NCBI RefSeq assembly: GCF_001598295.1
Contig: NZ_BCYR01000022.1
Coordinates: forward strand, 21,418-85,417
Source of the DNA: Klebsiella ornithinolytica NBRC 105727 = ATCC 31898
GTDB taxonomy: Bacteria > Pseudomonadota > Gammaproteobacteria > Enterobacterales > Enterobacteriaceae
Length of the DNA stretch: 64,000 nt
Reading direction: 5' to 3'
Each line of letters opens with the position of its first letter. Position 1 is the stretch's first letter. This document shows, one piece after another, positions 52,523 through 62,789 of the stretch. A model generated the notes under the pieces. That model saw only the letters and a program-made list of their open reading frames with translations. It searched no databases and was not told the origin of the DNA. A program made the position numbers and the translations under genes.

Positions 52523-53149
52523 ATGGCAAAGATATTAATGATGGCAGGCAGTGCCGTTGTTGTGCTGAGTCTGCTGGGGTTCCTGGTGCTGTTTCTGAAG
52601 GAACGTGCAACAGGGAAGACATCCCCGGTCCTGCAGGCGCTGAAAGCGGCGGGCATTCGTGCCGGAGAGGCAGAACAGAGACTGTGTCGCCAGCGGGTCT
52701 GGATGGGTAATGACACGCTGATGACGCCCCGGGAACAACATTTTTTCCGGGCATTGCTGAAACATACCGACCGGAAACACTGGCTGCTGTGCCCGCAGGT
52801 GCGAGTGGCGGATATCGCCAGCCTGGCACCCCATATCAGGCCCCGCTCCCGGACCTGGTGGCAGCTGTTCCGGATGGTGTCACAGTGGCACTGCGATGTG
52901 GTGGTGGTGGATATCAGGACCTTTGCCATTGTGGCCGCCATCGAGCTGGATGATGCGTCGCATCTGAAAAAACACCGGGTTCGCCGGGATATCCTGCTGG
53001 AAGAAGTACTCAGGCAGGCGGGCATTCCGCTGCTGAGAGACCGGGATGCTGAAAAGCTGGTCAGACAGATCAGGGCGTTTTTAATACGTCGGGAAACTGA
53101 AACTATCACCACACCATTGACGGTGGTCAGGGGAGAATACAAAGGATGA
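52523..53149 (+). CDS. DUF2726 domain protein, nuclease-like
   Basis: The ATG at 52523 follows GGGAGAAAGGAC, giving 208 residues. A single N-terminal membrane helix (ILMMAGSAVVVLSLLGFLVLFL) anchors a cytoplasmic DUF2726 domain: LMTPREQHFFRALLKH, WLLCPQVRVADI, then WHCDVVVVDIRTFAIVAAIELDDASH and a helix with RRDILLEEVLRQAGIPLLR. The D-x(n)-E-x-D pattern is that of PD-(D/E)XK nuclease folds. It overlaps the phospholipase-D-type gene by four bases. Confidence 0.82.
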   Translation: MAKILMMAGSAVVVLSLLGFLVLFLKERATGKTSPVLQALKAAGIRAGEAEQRLCRQRVWMGNDTLMTPREQHFFRALLKHTDRKHWLLCPQVRVADIASLAPHIRPRSRTWWQLFRMVSQWHCDVVVVDIRTFAIVAAIELDDASHLKKHRVRRDILLEEVLRQAGIPLLRDRDAEKLVRQIRAFLIRRETETITTPLTVVRGEYKG

Positions 53150-53712
53150 ACAGGAAAATAGCAGTAATAAACAGAACCCGTGTCCGCACAGGATTTGTGG
53201 CCGGAGTCCTCAGCCTGAGCCTGTTAGCGCTGGCGCCGGCAGTCGACGCCGCGACCATCGAGACAGGTTTTTCTCCGGAAGGCACAGCCCTGCAGTTGGT
53301 CCTGAAGACCCTCGATTCCGCGCAGCAGGAAATCCGGCTGATGGGGTATTCCTTCACCTCCCCGGAGGTGGTTCGCTCACTCATCGCGGCGAAACGACGT
53401 GGGGTGGATGTCCGCGTGGTGCTGGACCAGAAGGCAAATAGCGGAAAAGCCAGCATGGCCGCCCTGAACCTGCTGGCCAGCGCGGGCATTCCGGTTCGTA
53501 CGGTCAGCGCCTACAAAATTTTGCACGACAAAGTGATCGTCGCGGACAGGCGCAATACAGAGGCCGGCTCGTTCAATTTCAGCCGTGCCGCTGACCGTTC
53601 GAATTCAGAGAATGTGCTGGTTGTATGGGATGACCCGGCTCTTGCCCAGCGCTACCTGCAGCACTGGTCGTCTCGCTGGTCACAGGGAACGGACTGGAAA
53701 CAGACATACTGA
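53146..53712 (+). CDS. Secreted phospholipase-D superfamily nuclease (Nuc-like)
   Basis: 188 residues with an N-terminal signal or anchor (GFVAGVLSLSLLALAPAVDA) and a single HKD motif: ILHDKVIVADRRNTEAGSFNFS, where H, K and the GS-N pattern are complete. The pKM101/Nuc class forms dimers from single-HKD chains and cuts DNA non-specifically in the periplasm. Preceded by a coupled DUF2726 gene. It may degrade DNA at the cell surface or during mating; inferred. Confidence 0.9.
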   Translation: MNRKIAVINRTRVRTGFVAGVLSLSLLALAPAVDAATIETGFSPEGTALQLVLKTLDSAQQEIRLMGYSFTSPEVVRSLIAAKRRGVDVRVVLDQKANSGKASMAALNLLASAGIPVRTVSAYKILHDKVIVADRRNTEAGSFNFSRAADRSNSENVLVVWDDPALAQRYLQHWSSRWSQGTDWKQTY

Positions 53713-53844
53713 CACCGCCATAAACGATCCCCGGACGTAAACCGTGCGCCAACGTGGGTTACGTCCATAAAGTAAGTCGCTGATTTCAGGAATCTGTAGT
53801 ATTCTCTGCAAACGATCCTTTTTTAGATCCTTGAGGAGGCAGAG

Positions 53845-54105
53845 ATGTCGCAGATTGATAATGCAGTAACTTCCTCTTCTAAAGATAAGCGGGTCTATCG
53901 TAAAGGTAGTCCAATGTCAGCCTCTGAAAAACAGATGGCCGCAGTTGCAAGAAAGCGTGTCACACATAAAGAAATCAAAGTCTTTGTACGCAACCCATTG
54001 AAAGATATCCTTATTGATCTCTGTAGCCGTGATGGAATAACGCAAGCCCAACTTGTTGAAAAATTGCTCGAAAAGGAATTCAAAGCTCAGGGGTTACTCA
54101 AGTAA
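53845..54105 (+). CDS. copB: Replication repressor CopB (RepA2)
   Basis: 86 residues, the usual CopB size. A basic helix-turn-helix-like protein with [34 protein letters not shown] and [21 protein letters not shown]. It represses the repA promoter when copy number is high. The ATG follows TTGAGGAGGCAGAG. Located directly upstream of the antisense RNA and repA, as in all FII replicons. Confidence 0.94.
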   Translation: MSQIDNAVTSSSKDKRVYRKGSPMSASEKQMAAVARKRVTHKEIKVFVRNPLKDILIDLCSRDGITQAQLVEKLLEKEFKAQGLLK

Positions 54106-54221
54106 AGTCTTTACTTTGATTTGAAGCGTGCTAGATTACTGATCGTTTAATGAATTTTGGTGGCTGGCCACGCCGTAAGGTGGCAGGGAACTGGTTCTGA
54201 TGAGGTGTCTACCCGGAGCCG

Positions 54222-54305
54222 GAAAAGACAAAACCCCGATAATCTTTCTATTCTTGGCGGGACAGAAGATTAACGGGGCCTTAATAAACTGCATAGAAGC
54301 TGTTG
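54222..54305 (-). ncRNA. copA: CopA/RNAI antisense RNA, incompatibility determinant
   Basis: The minus strand folds into the CopA stem-loop. Plus-strand arms CCCCGATAATCTT (54234-54246) and AAGATTAACGGGG (54266-54278) pair with one mismatch, and the loop holds the conserved TTGGCG. On the minus strand the stem is followed by TTTTGTCTTTT, a terminator. It pairs with the repA leader and blocks tap translation, which sets copy number and IncFII incompatibility. The 5' end is an estimate. Confidence 0.88.
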
Positions 54306-54328
54306 CTCTATGCAGGGAGTATAGTTTT

Positions 54329-54406
54329 ATGCTCAGAAAACTGCAATACCCGTTTCTGTGCCATTTGCTCCTTCCGTGCAACATAAGCGCGGGATGGTGT
54401 GACTGA
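54329..54406 (+). CDS. tap: RepA leader peptide Tap
   Basis: A 25-residue leader (MLRKLQYPFLCHLLLPCNIS...) that matches the Tap/RepA6 family. Its TGA lies eight bases inside repA, and translation of tap opens a structure that otherwise hides the repA start. CopA blocks this. It is too short for routine gene finding but clearly conserved. Confidence 0.9.
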   Translation: MLRKLQYPFLCHLLLPCNISAGWCD

Positions 54407-55418
54407 ACAGCACAATCCGCAACACTGGAGTCAGCTGGATACGGAAGAACAGATCCGTTTCTGGCAGGGCGTTGAAGATGGCCACGTTGAATCTTTTCTG
54501 GTTTCCCCGGAGAAGAAGCGTACCCGTCGCCGTCGTGGTGAGCACTCCACCAAACCCAAATGCGAAAACCCGTCCTGGTTCCGGCCGTCTCACTATAAGG
54601 CGCTCGGTGGCCAGCTTGGCCACGCCTATAACCGTCTGGTGAAGAAAGATCCGGTCACGGGGCAATTCAGCCTGCGCATGCATATGTCCCTGCACCCGTT
54701 CTATGTCCGGGAACGGCAGCGCGCCGGGCGAAAATATGCTTTCCGTCCTGAAAAACAACGTCTCCTTGATGCGCTGTGGCCGGTGCTGGTCAGCTTCTGT
54801 GATGCCGGTAAACACACGGTAGGGATGTGCGTGTCCAGGCTGGCCAGAGAGCTCAGTCCGAAAGACGCCAAAGGTAAAGTCATTCCGGAAACCGAAGTGA
54901 CCATTCGCCGGGTTTCGGCGCTGATAGCTGAGCAGGTCCGCTTTGGTGTCCTGGGGGTGTCAGAAGAAACCGCCTGGGATCGGGAGTCCCGTAAACGTCT
55001 GCCAAAGTACGTGTGGATCACCGCCGCCGGCTTTAAGATGCTGGGCGTTGATTTAATGAAGCTGCAGGAGCAGCAGCTGAAGAAACTGTGCGAAAGCGAG
55101 GAACGTCAGGCGCTCATTAAAGAGGGCCTGTTAGGCGAGCATGAGGAGATTTCTGTCCATAAGGCGCGCAAGCGCTGGTATCAGCAGCGCAGCCTTGAAG
55201 CCCTGAAATACCGCCGGGCAAAAGGAGCGGCACGTAAGCGTGCCAACCGTCTGGCCAGAATGCCCCAGGATCGCCAGGTCTATGAAATGGCCTGCTGGCT
55301 GAAGAAGACGCTGCCGGCAGACGAACTCTATGGCTATTCCGCAGACAAACTTGAGCAGCTGGCGGTACAGCACCTGTACCAGCTGGAATTGTCGCTGAGT
55401 CACTCACCGCCGCATTAG
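54399..55418 (+). CDS. repA: Replication initiator RepA, IncFII(K) type
   Basis: 339 residues starting at GTG 54399, overlapping tap. The text (EEQIRFWQGVEDGHVESFLVSPEKKR, KCENPSWFRPSHYKALGGQLGHAYNRLVKKDPVTGQFSLRMHMSLHPFYVRERQRAGRK split over its N-terminal third) is the RepA seen in Klebsiella FII plasmids and differs in its N-terminus from the shorter R1/R100 RepA1. A basic Arg-rich segment lies near residues 260-290 (RRAKGAARKRANRLARM). RepA acts in cis on the origin downstream. Confidence 0.96.
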   Translation: MTEQHNPQHWSQLDTEEQIRFWQGVEDGHVESFLVSPEKKRTRRRRGEHSTKPKCENPSWFRPSHYKALGGQLGHAYNRLVKKDPVTGQFSLRMHMSLHPFYVRERQRAGRKYAFRPEKQRLLDALWPVLVSFCDAGKHTVGMCVSRLARELSPKDAKGKVIPETEVTIRRVSALIAEQVRFGVLGVSEETAWDRESRKRLPKYVWITAAGFKMLGVDLMKLQEQQLKKLCESEERQALIKEGLLGEHEEISVHKARKRWYQQRSLEALKYRRAKGAARKRANRLARMPQDRQVYEMACWLKKTLPADELYGYSADKLEQLAVQHLYQLELSLSHSPPH

Positions 55419-55447
55419 TCCGGAGAGCCACAACCTGTTTATTTAAC

Positions 55448-55466
55448 AGCCCCTCCGGGGCTTTTT
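55448..55466 (+). terminator. Terminator after repA
   Basis: AGCCCC-TCC-GGGGCT followed by TTTTT, 30 bases after the repA stop codon. In FII plasmids this CIS-type region stalls RNA polymerase, so RepA is loaded in cis on the origin; position and form fit. Confidence 0.85.
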
Positions 55467-56193
55467 GTGCTGGTTTTTTTCGGCTATTTTCACCTCATCA
55501 TCTTTTCCCTGCCGGAATTATTCTCTTCCCCTGACGACTCCGCCGGCATGATGGCCATGAAACGCACCATCATGGTCAGTTATCCACATAAACCCGCAAA
55601 CAGATAAGTTTCAGTTTCCGGAAATGGATAATCTGAATCCCGCAAAACAGTCTTAACCCAGTTATTAATCCCCTGCATGACAAACAGCAGGGAGATCTTT
55701 TGTCTTTGTCATCATTGTGAATAAAACAAAAAGGCCTTCGCTAACAGCGGTCGTAAACGCCCGCGCCGCTCAGATCTAAAAGTACCTCCCGCCGACAAGC
55801 GGCGGGCATATAACCAGCACACAGATTAGTTACATCATTCAATAGATCCCTTTTTTAAAACAAACCCCGGCGCCGTTCTGCGACTCCGAGCCCCTCCCCA
55901 CCACTGAAAAGCGCCGCCGCCCCCGGCCGAAGGCCGGGGAACAACATCGCTTTTAATGATGAGTGTTGTAACTACTCTTCTTCATCGCTGTGGGTGGAGC
56001 TGCGGTCAGTTGTCTGGTACACGCTCGTAAGCGGCCCTGCGGCCCTGCGGCCCGCTAACGCGGAGATACGCCCCGACTGCGGCCTCGCCTTGCCGGGTCA
56101 ACTCCGACCGCGTACAGCGGCGTCTGAGATGTTTTTCGCGGGTATGGCTTTGCAGCTACCATGTTAAGTTCCCTGGTGTCGCTGAGATTTTTT
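55467..56193. other. Replication origin region (oriR) with DnaA box
   Basis: About 730 bases without a convincing gene, directly after repA. It contains a perfect DnaA box TTATCCACA at 55580-55588, as in the R1 origin, AT-rich stretches (55640-55740 and 55820-55860) and then GC-rich inverted repeats such as CCGGCCGAAGGCCGG (55924-55938). RepA-binding and initiation are expected around the DnaA box. The far part is GC-rich with tandem GCGGCCCT units (56033-56052). Confidence 0.8.
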
Positions 56194-56337
56194 ATGAACA
56201 TCCCCCTAAGCGTCAGCAGCAAGCTGCCGCCGCTAAGGCCCCGGAAATCACGCCCTTTACGTCGTAAACGCCGTAAAGCCCGCTCACCGGGGTTAAAAGG
56301 GATTACATTAACTTCTTCATTGCTGTTAGCGGGTTAA
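56194..56337 (+). CDS. Short basic ORF downstream of oriR, possible RepA4-type remnant
   Basis: An open frame of 47 residues, with a strongly basic centre (RPRKSRPLRRKRRKARSPGLKG) and a hydrophobic end (ITLTSSLLLAG). FII plasmids carry a repA4 frame in this place; I think this could be a relative or a decayed form, but similarity is not established. No convincing ribosome site, so coding is doubtful. Confidence 0.35.
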   Translation: MNIPLSVSSKLPPLRPRKSRPLRRKRRKARSPGLKGITLTSSLLLAG

Positions 56338-56373
56338 AGCTAATCAGGGCAGGGGGAGGATGGCAGAATTTAT

Positions 56374-56401
56374 AGCCCGGTAACCGGCTACGTCGGGCTT
56401 T
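56374..56401. terminator. Hairpin between origin and betT
   Basis: AGCCCG...CGGGCTTT (56374-56379 with 56394-56399). A modest stem ending in a short T-run; it could insulate the replicon from the following cargo. The next 340 bases up to betT hold no convincing gene; a minus-strand frame at 56388-56678 lacks a good start context. Confidence 0.45.
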
Positions 56402-56750
56402 CGGCGCCATTTGACTCCACAGACACATGTAACCTCATCTGGCGCCTCCATGCCGCTGACGCGGCATCCAGAAGCTTCCCGATGCTGTAAATCTTAACGT
56501 CTGCTTTGTTCAAAAAGTAATTCGTGCCTAATATACGTTCATTAACGTATGTCCCAGCTTTGATACAAATAAATGCACCAGGAAGCGGCAGGCTGAGTAA
56601 CCAAGAACCCCTTAGAATATAGGATGATTTGTATCGGCACTCATTACACCATGCTTTCCGATTAACGCCGCATAGCAAGTTGAACTTTGCTACTCTGTGA
56701 AAGGTAGTGTCTTCTATCCAGTGCGGATTTAATTAATGGAATAAATGATT

Positions 56751-58748
56751 ATGAGTGAAAATGATACAATCCCGAAGAAGTCTACAAGCCAGATTAACAA
56801 AGCGGTATTTTTTACATCTGCTTTGCTGATTTTCCTTCTTGTTGCCTTTGCCGCCGTATTCCCGGATGTCGCCGACAAAAATTTTAAACTACTTCAGCAA
56901 CAAATCTTCACGAATGCCAGCTGGTTCTACATCCTTGCTGTGGCCCTGATTTTACTGAGTGTCACGTTCCTGGGACTCTCACGCTACGGTGATATCAAGC
57001 TGGGCCCGGACCATGCGCAGCCTGATTTCAGCTACCACTCCTGGTTTGCGATGCTTTTTTCGGCAGGGATGGGGATCGGACTGATGTTCTTTGGCGTTGC
57101 CGAACCTGTAATGCATTATCTTTCGCCTCCCGTCGGCACCCCGGAGACCGTTGCGGCAGCGAAGGAAGCAATGCGTCTGACCTTCTTCCACTGGGGACTG
57201 CACGCATGGGCAATTTATGCCATTGTGGCGCTGATTCTGGCGTTCTTCAGTTACCGTCACGGTCTGCCGTTAACCCTGCGCTCCGCACTCTATCCCATTA
57301 TCGGCGATCGCATATACGGGCCTGTAGGTCATGCGGTTGATATTTTCGCTGTTATCGGCACGGTCTTTGGCGTTGCGACCTCGCTGGGTTATGGTGTTTT
57401 GCAGGTGAATGCCGGTTTGAACCATCTTTTCGGGGTGCCCATCAATGAAACGGTGCAGGTTATTCTGATCGTGGTCATCACGGGGTTAGCGACGATTTCA
57501 GTGGTGTCCGGCCTGGATAAGGGAATACGTATCCTGTCTGAGCTCAATCTGGGTCTGGCGTTGTTGCTCCTGGCGCTGGTCCTGTGTCTGGGACCAACCG
57601 TGCTTCTGCTGAAGTCATTTGTGGAAAATACGGGCGGTTATCTTTCGGAACTGGTGAGTAAAACGTTCAACCTTTACGCGTATGAGCCTAAGTCGAGCAA
57701 CTGGCTGGGGGGCTGGACATTACTGTACTGGGGATGGTGGCTTTCATGGTCGCCGTTTGTGGGGATGTTCATCGCACGGGTCTCCCGCGGGCGAACCATT
57801 CGCGAGTTTGTCACCGGCGTGCTGTTTGTTCCCGCGGGTTTTACGCTCATGTGGATGACGGTGTTTGGTAACAGCGCGATCTATCTCATTATGAACCAGG
57901 GGGCCACAGACCTCGCCAGTACCGTTCAGCAGGATGTGGCGCTGGCCCTGTTTAATTTCCTGGAGCATTTCCCGTTCTCTTCCGTGCTGTCATTCATCGC
58001 AATGGCGATGGTCATCGTCTTCTTTGTCACGTCTGCTGATTCAGGGGCAATGGTTGTTGATTCTCTGGCATCAGGTGGAGTGGCAAACACACCCGTCTGG
58101 CAGCGAATATTTTGGGCCTCGCTCATGGGCATTGTCGCAATTGCGCTTCTCCTTGCCGGAGGGCTAAGTGCGCTGCAAACAGTGACAATAGCGAGTGCAT
58201 TGCCATTCTCAGTGATCTTACTGATATCTATATACGGACTTTTAAAAGCTTTGCGCCGGGATTTGACCAAGCGTGAAAGCCTGAGCATGGCGACAATTGC
58301 TCCTACGGCTGCACGTAACCCAATTCCCTGGCAGAGAAGGTTACGCAATATCGCGTATCTGCCGAAGCGATCTCTTGTGAAACGTTTTATGGACGACGTC
58401 ATCCACCCCGCCATGACGCTGGTTCAGGAAGAGCTGAACAAGCAGGGGACGATAAGCCACATCAGTGACGCAGTCGACGATCGTATTCGTCTTGAAGTCG
58501 ATTTGGGTAACGAGCTGAATTTTATATATGAAGTGAGGCTTCGCGGGTATAGCTCACCGACCTTCGCGCTCGCCGCGATGGATAATAATGAGCAGCAGAC
58601 TGAACAACATAGATATTATCGCGCTGAGGTATATCTCAAAGAAGGCGGTCAAAATTATGATGTGATGGGCTGGAACCAGGAGCAGCTGATTAATGACATA
58701 CTGGACCAGTACGAAAAACATCTGCACTTCCTGCACCTGGTTCGTTAA
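56751..58748 (+). CDS. betT: BCCT family choline/betaine transporter, BetT-like
   Basis: 665 residues from ATG 56751 (ATG 56745 adds two). A twelve-helix sodium- or proton-coupled carrier of the BCCT family: GPDHAQPDFSYHSWFAMLFSAGMGIGLMFFGVAEPV is the family hallmark, and WGWWLSWSPFVGMFIARVSRGRTIREF contains the aromatic substrate box in helix 8. The C-terminal cytoplasmic extension (about 530-665) matches BetT (EVYLKEGGQNYDVMGWNQEQLINDILDQYEKHLHFLHL), which senses osmolarity. It imports choline for glycine betaine production. There is no betIBA beside it, so it depends on chromosomal genes. Confidence 0.93.
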   Translation: MSENDTIPKKSTSQINKAVFFTSALLIFLLVAFAAVFPDVADKNFKLLQQQIFTNASWFYILAVALILLSVTFLGLSRYGDIKLGPDHAQPDFSYHSWFAMLFSAGMGIGLMFFGVAEPVMHYLSPPVGTPETVAAAKEAMRLTFFHWGLHAWAIYAIVALILAFFSYRHGLPLTLRSALYPIIGDRIYGPVGHAVDIFAVIGTVFGVATSLGYGVLQVNAGLNHLFGVPINETVQVILIVVITGLATISVVSGLDKGIRILSELNLGLALLLLALVLCLGPTVLLLKSFVENTGGYLSELVSKTFNLYAYEPKSSNWLGGWTLLYWGWWLSWSPFVGMFIARVSRGRTIREFVTGVLFVPAGFTLMWMTVFGNSAIYLIMNQGATDLASTVQQDVALALFNFLEHFPFSSVLSFIAMAMVIVFFVTSADSGAMVVDSLASGGVANTPVWQRIFWASLMGIVAIALLLAGGLSALQTVTIASALPFSVILLISIYGLLKALRRDLTKRESLSMATIAPTAARNPIPWQRRLRNIAYLPKRSLVKRFMDDVIHPAMTLVQEELNKQGTISHISDAVDDRIRLEVDLGNELNFIYEVRLRGYSSPTFALAAMDNNEQQTEQHRYYRAEVYLKEGGQNYDVMGWNQEQLINDILDQYEKHLHFLHLVR

Positions 58749-59093
58749 CAGCAACATGCCGTCCTGGGGGCGGCAATTATTTATCCCGGCCGCAATATGA
58801 GGAATGCAGAATGATTTCACGCTGGAAATGGATTCTGAAGCAGACATTTAAAAAGCTATGGTTCAGGGCAACGTTATTCGCCATTGTCGCGATAATAACG
58901 GCCCTTTTATCAATTCTTTTTAAATCAATGATACCTGAGTCGGTTTCCGTGAAGGTTGGTGCGGAAGCAGTCGATAACATTCTGAACATACTGGCATCGA
59001 GTATGCTGGCAGTGACCACTTTTTCGTTGAGTATCATGGTCACAGCCTACGGTTCAGCCACTACTAATGTGACTCCCAGAGCTACGCGTTTAG

Positions 59094-60289
<1,196 letters not shown>

Positions 60290-60467
60290 TTAATTCACTT
60301 TTCAGGAGGTTAATCGCTCTATATTTGTGGACGACCGACATGTCTTAAGGCTCTGGAATAACGTGTTGATATTTCGATGCGCAGCATTGCAGCGGAATAT
60401 TACCGGATCAATAAAGCAGAAAGAGGCGTTTTAATTCTTTCCGCAGGATGATAGTAGGGTGACTGAC

Positions 60468-62660
60468 ATGTCTGATTATAATGAAAAAAGTGCGATTTCA
60501 GCACTGCTCGCAGGTCATTGTTCCGATCCATTCTCTGTGCTTGGCATGCACTCAACCGCTGCTGGTCTGGAAGTGCGCGCATTATTACCCGATGCCACCG
60601 AGGTATGGGTGATTGAGCCGAAAACCGGGCGTAAAGCTGGCAAGCTCGAATGCCTCGATTCACGCGGATTCTTTAGCGGCGTTCTGCCGCGGCGAAAAAA
60701 TGCTTTTCGTTACCAGCTGGCGGTCACCTGGCACGGCCAGCAAAACCTGATTGACGACCCTTATCGCTTTGGCCCGCTGCTGCAGGAGCTTGATGCCTGG
60801 CTGCTCGCCGAAGGAACCCATCTACGGCCCTACGAAACCCTGGGCGCCCATGCCGACATCATGGACGGGGTGACCGGGACGCGCTTTTCCGTCTGGGCGC
60901 CGAACGCCCGTCGGGTGTCGGTGGTCGGTCAGTTCAACTACTGGGATGGCCGTCGCCACCCGATGCGCCTGCGCAAAGAGTCTGGCATCTGGGAGCTGTT
61001 TGTTCCCGGCGCGCACAACGGCCAGCTGTATAAGTTCGAGCTGATTGACGCCCACGGGCACCTGCGGGTGAAATCCGACCCTTATGCTTTTGAAGCGCAG
61101 ATGCGCCCGGAAACCGCCTCGCTGATCTGCGGCCTGCCGGAGAAAGTTGAGCAACCGCCGGCCCGTAAGCAGGCCAACCAGTTTGATGCACCGATTTCGA
61201 TTTATGAAGTCCACCTCGGCTCCTGGCGTCGTCATACCGATAACCATTTCTGGCTGAGCTACCGCGAACTGGCCGATCGGCTGGTGCCCTACGTGAAGTG
61301 GATGGGCTTCACCCATCTCGAGCTGCTGCCGGTTAACGAACATCCGTTCGACGGCAGCTGGGGCTATCAGCCCACCGGGCTGTACGCGCCGACCCGTCGC
61401 TTTGGTACCCGGGAAGATTTCCGCTACTTCCTCCACGCCGCGCACGCCGCGGGCCTGAACGTGATCCTCGACTGGGTGCCGGGCCACTTCCCGGCCGATG
61501 ACTTCGCCCTGGCGTTGTTTGACGGCACCGCGCTGTATGAACACAGCGACCCGCGCGAAGGCTATCACCAGGACTGGAACACGCTGATCTATAACTACGG
61601 CCGCCGTGAAGTCAGTAACTTCCTGGTGGGTAACGCGCTGTACTGGATCGAGCGCTTCGGCATCGATGCGCTGCGGGTGGATGCGGTGGCGTCGATGATC
61701 TACCGCGACTACAGCCGCAAGCAGGGTGAGTGGGTGCCCAACGAGTACGGCGGCCGGGAAAATCTCGAAGCGATCGAGTTCCTGCGCAATACCAACCGGG
61801 TGCTGGGCGAGCAGACGCCGGGGGCAGTGACGATGGCGGAGGAGTCCACCGATTTTGCCGGTGTCTCACGCCCTGCGTCGACGGGCGGCCTCGGCTTCTG
61901 GTTCAAATGGAACCTCGGCTGGATGCACGACACCCTCGACTATATGCAACTCGACCCGGTCCATCGTCGGCATCATCACGACAAGATGACCTTCGGGATA
62001 CTCTACAACTACACCGAAAACTTCGTCCTGCCGCTGTCGCATGATGAAGTGGTCCACGGTAAAAAATCGCTTCTTGACCGCATGCCCGGCGATGCCTGGC
62101 AGAAGTTCGCCAACCTGCGCGCCTACTACGGCTGGATGTTCGCCTTCCCGGGGAAAAAACTGCTGTTTATGGGCAATGAATTCGCCCAGGGACGGGAGTG
62201 GAACCACGACGCCAGCCTCGACTGGCATCTGCTGGAAGGGGACGACAACTGGCATCACGGGGTGCAGCGTCTGGTGCGCGATCTGAACCATACCTATCGT
62301 CATCATAAGGCGCTGCACGAACTGGATTTTGACCCGTACGGCTTTGAGTGGCTGGTTGTCGATGATCACGAACGGTCGGTATTTATCTTTGTCCGTCGCG
62401 ATAAAGCCGGGAACGAGATAATCGTTGCCAGCAACTTCACGCCGGTGCCGCGTCACGGCTATCGCTTCGGGGTTAATCAGCCGGGGCGCTGGCGTGAAGA
62501 GCTGAACACCGACTCGATGCACTACCACGGGAGCAATACCGGCAACGGCGGCGGCGTGGCAAGCGAGGCGATCGCCAGCCACGGTCGGGAGCATTCGCTG
62601 TCGGTGACGCTGCCGCCGCTGGCGACAATCTGGCTGGTGCGGGAGTCTGCTGGTCAATAA
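60468..62660 (+). CDS. glgB: 1,4-alpha-glucan branching enzyme GlgB
   Basis: 730 residues from ATG 60468 (728 in E. coli). This start puts the catalytic residues exactly at E. coli numbering: D405 (RVDAVAS), E458 (MAEEST) and D526 (LSHDEV). It has two N-terminal carbohydrate-binding domains, then the GH13 barrel from about residue 250. It makes alpha-1,6 branches in glycogen. The first 30 residues differ from chromosomal GlgB while the rest is very similar, a sign of a distinct plasmid lineage. glgC follows after 129 bases. Confidence 0.97.
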   Translation: MSDYNEKSAISALLAGHCSDPFSVLGMHSTAAGLEVRALLPDATEVWVIEPKTGRKAGKLECLDSRGFFSGVLPRRKNAFRYQLAVTWHGQQNLIDDPYRFGPLLQELDAWLLAEGTHLRPYETLGAHADIMDGVTGTRFSVWAPNARRVSVVGQFNYWDGRRHPMRLRKESGIWELFVPGAHNGQLYKFELIDAHGHLRVKSDPYAFEAQMRPETASLICGLPEKVEQPPARKQANQFDAPISIYEVHLGSWRRHTDNHFWLSYRELADRLVPYVKWMGFTHLELLPVNEHPFDGSWGYQPTGLYAPTRRFGTREDFRYFLHAAHAAGLNVILDWVPGHFPADDFALALFDGTALYEHSDPREGYHQDWNTLIYNYGRREVSNFLVGNALYWIERFGIDALRVDAVASMIYRDYSRKQGEWVPNEYGGRENLEAIEFLRNTNRVLGEQTPGAVTMAEESTDFAGVSRPASTGGLGFWFKWNLGWMHDTLDYMQLDPVHRRHHHDKMTFGILYNYTENFVLPLSHDEVVHGKKSLLDRMPGDAWQKFANLRAYYGWMFAFPGKKLLFMGNEFAQGREWNHDASLDWHLLEGDDNWHHGVQRLVRDLNHTYRHHKALHELDFDPYGFEWLVVDDHERSVFIFVRRDKAGNEIIVASNFTPVPRHGYRFGVNQPGRWREELNTDSMHYHGSNTGNGGGVASEAIASHGREHSLSVTLPPLATIWLVRESAGQ

Positions 62661-62789
62661 AACACGCAGTCGATCTATTGCAGTTTACTTATTACCGGAG
62701 GTGATCACTTCTGAATTCATTTGCAGAAGAGTGAGGCTTTTTCTTCATTATTTTCTTTTATGGCTTTTATTAAATAGCAGGACATAATT

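Noticed and set aside
56388..56678. Minus-strand frame of 96 residues between origin and betT
   Set aside because: No ribosome site, no recognisable domain, and its end overlaps a hairpin; kept as non-coding.
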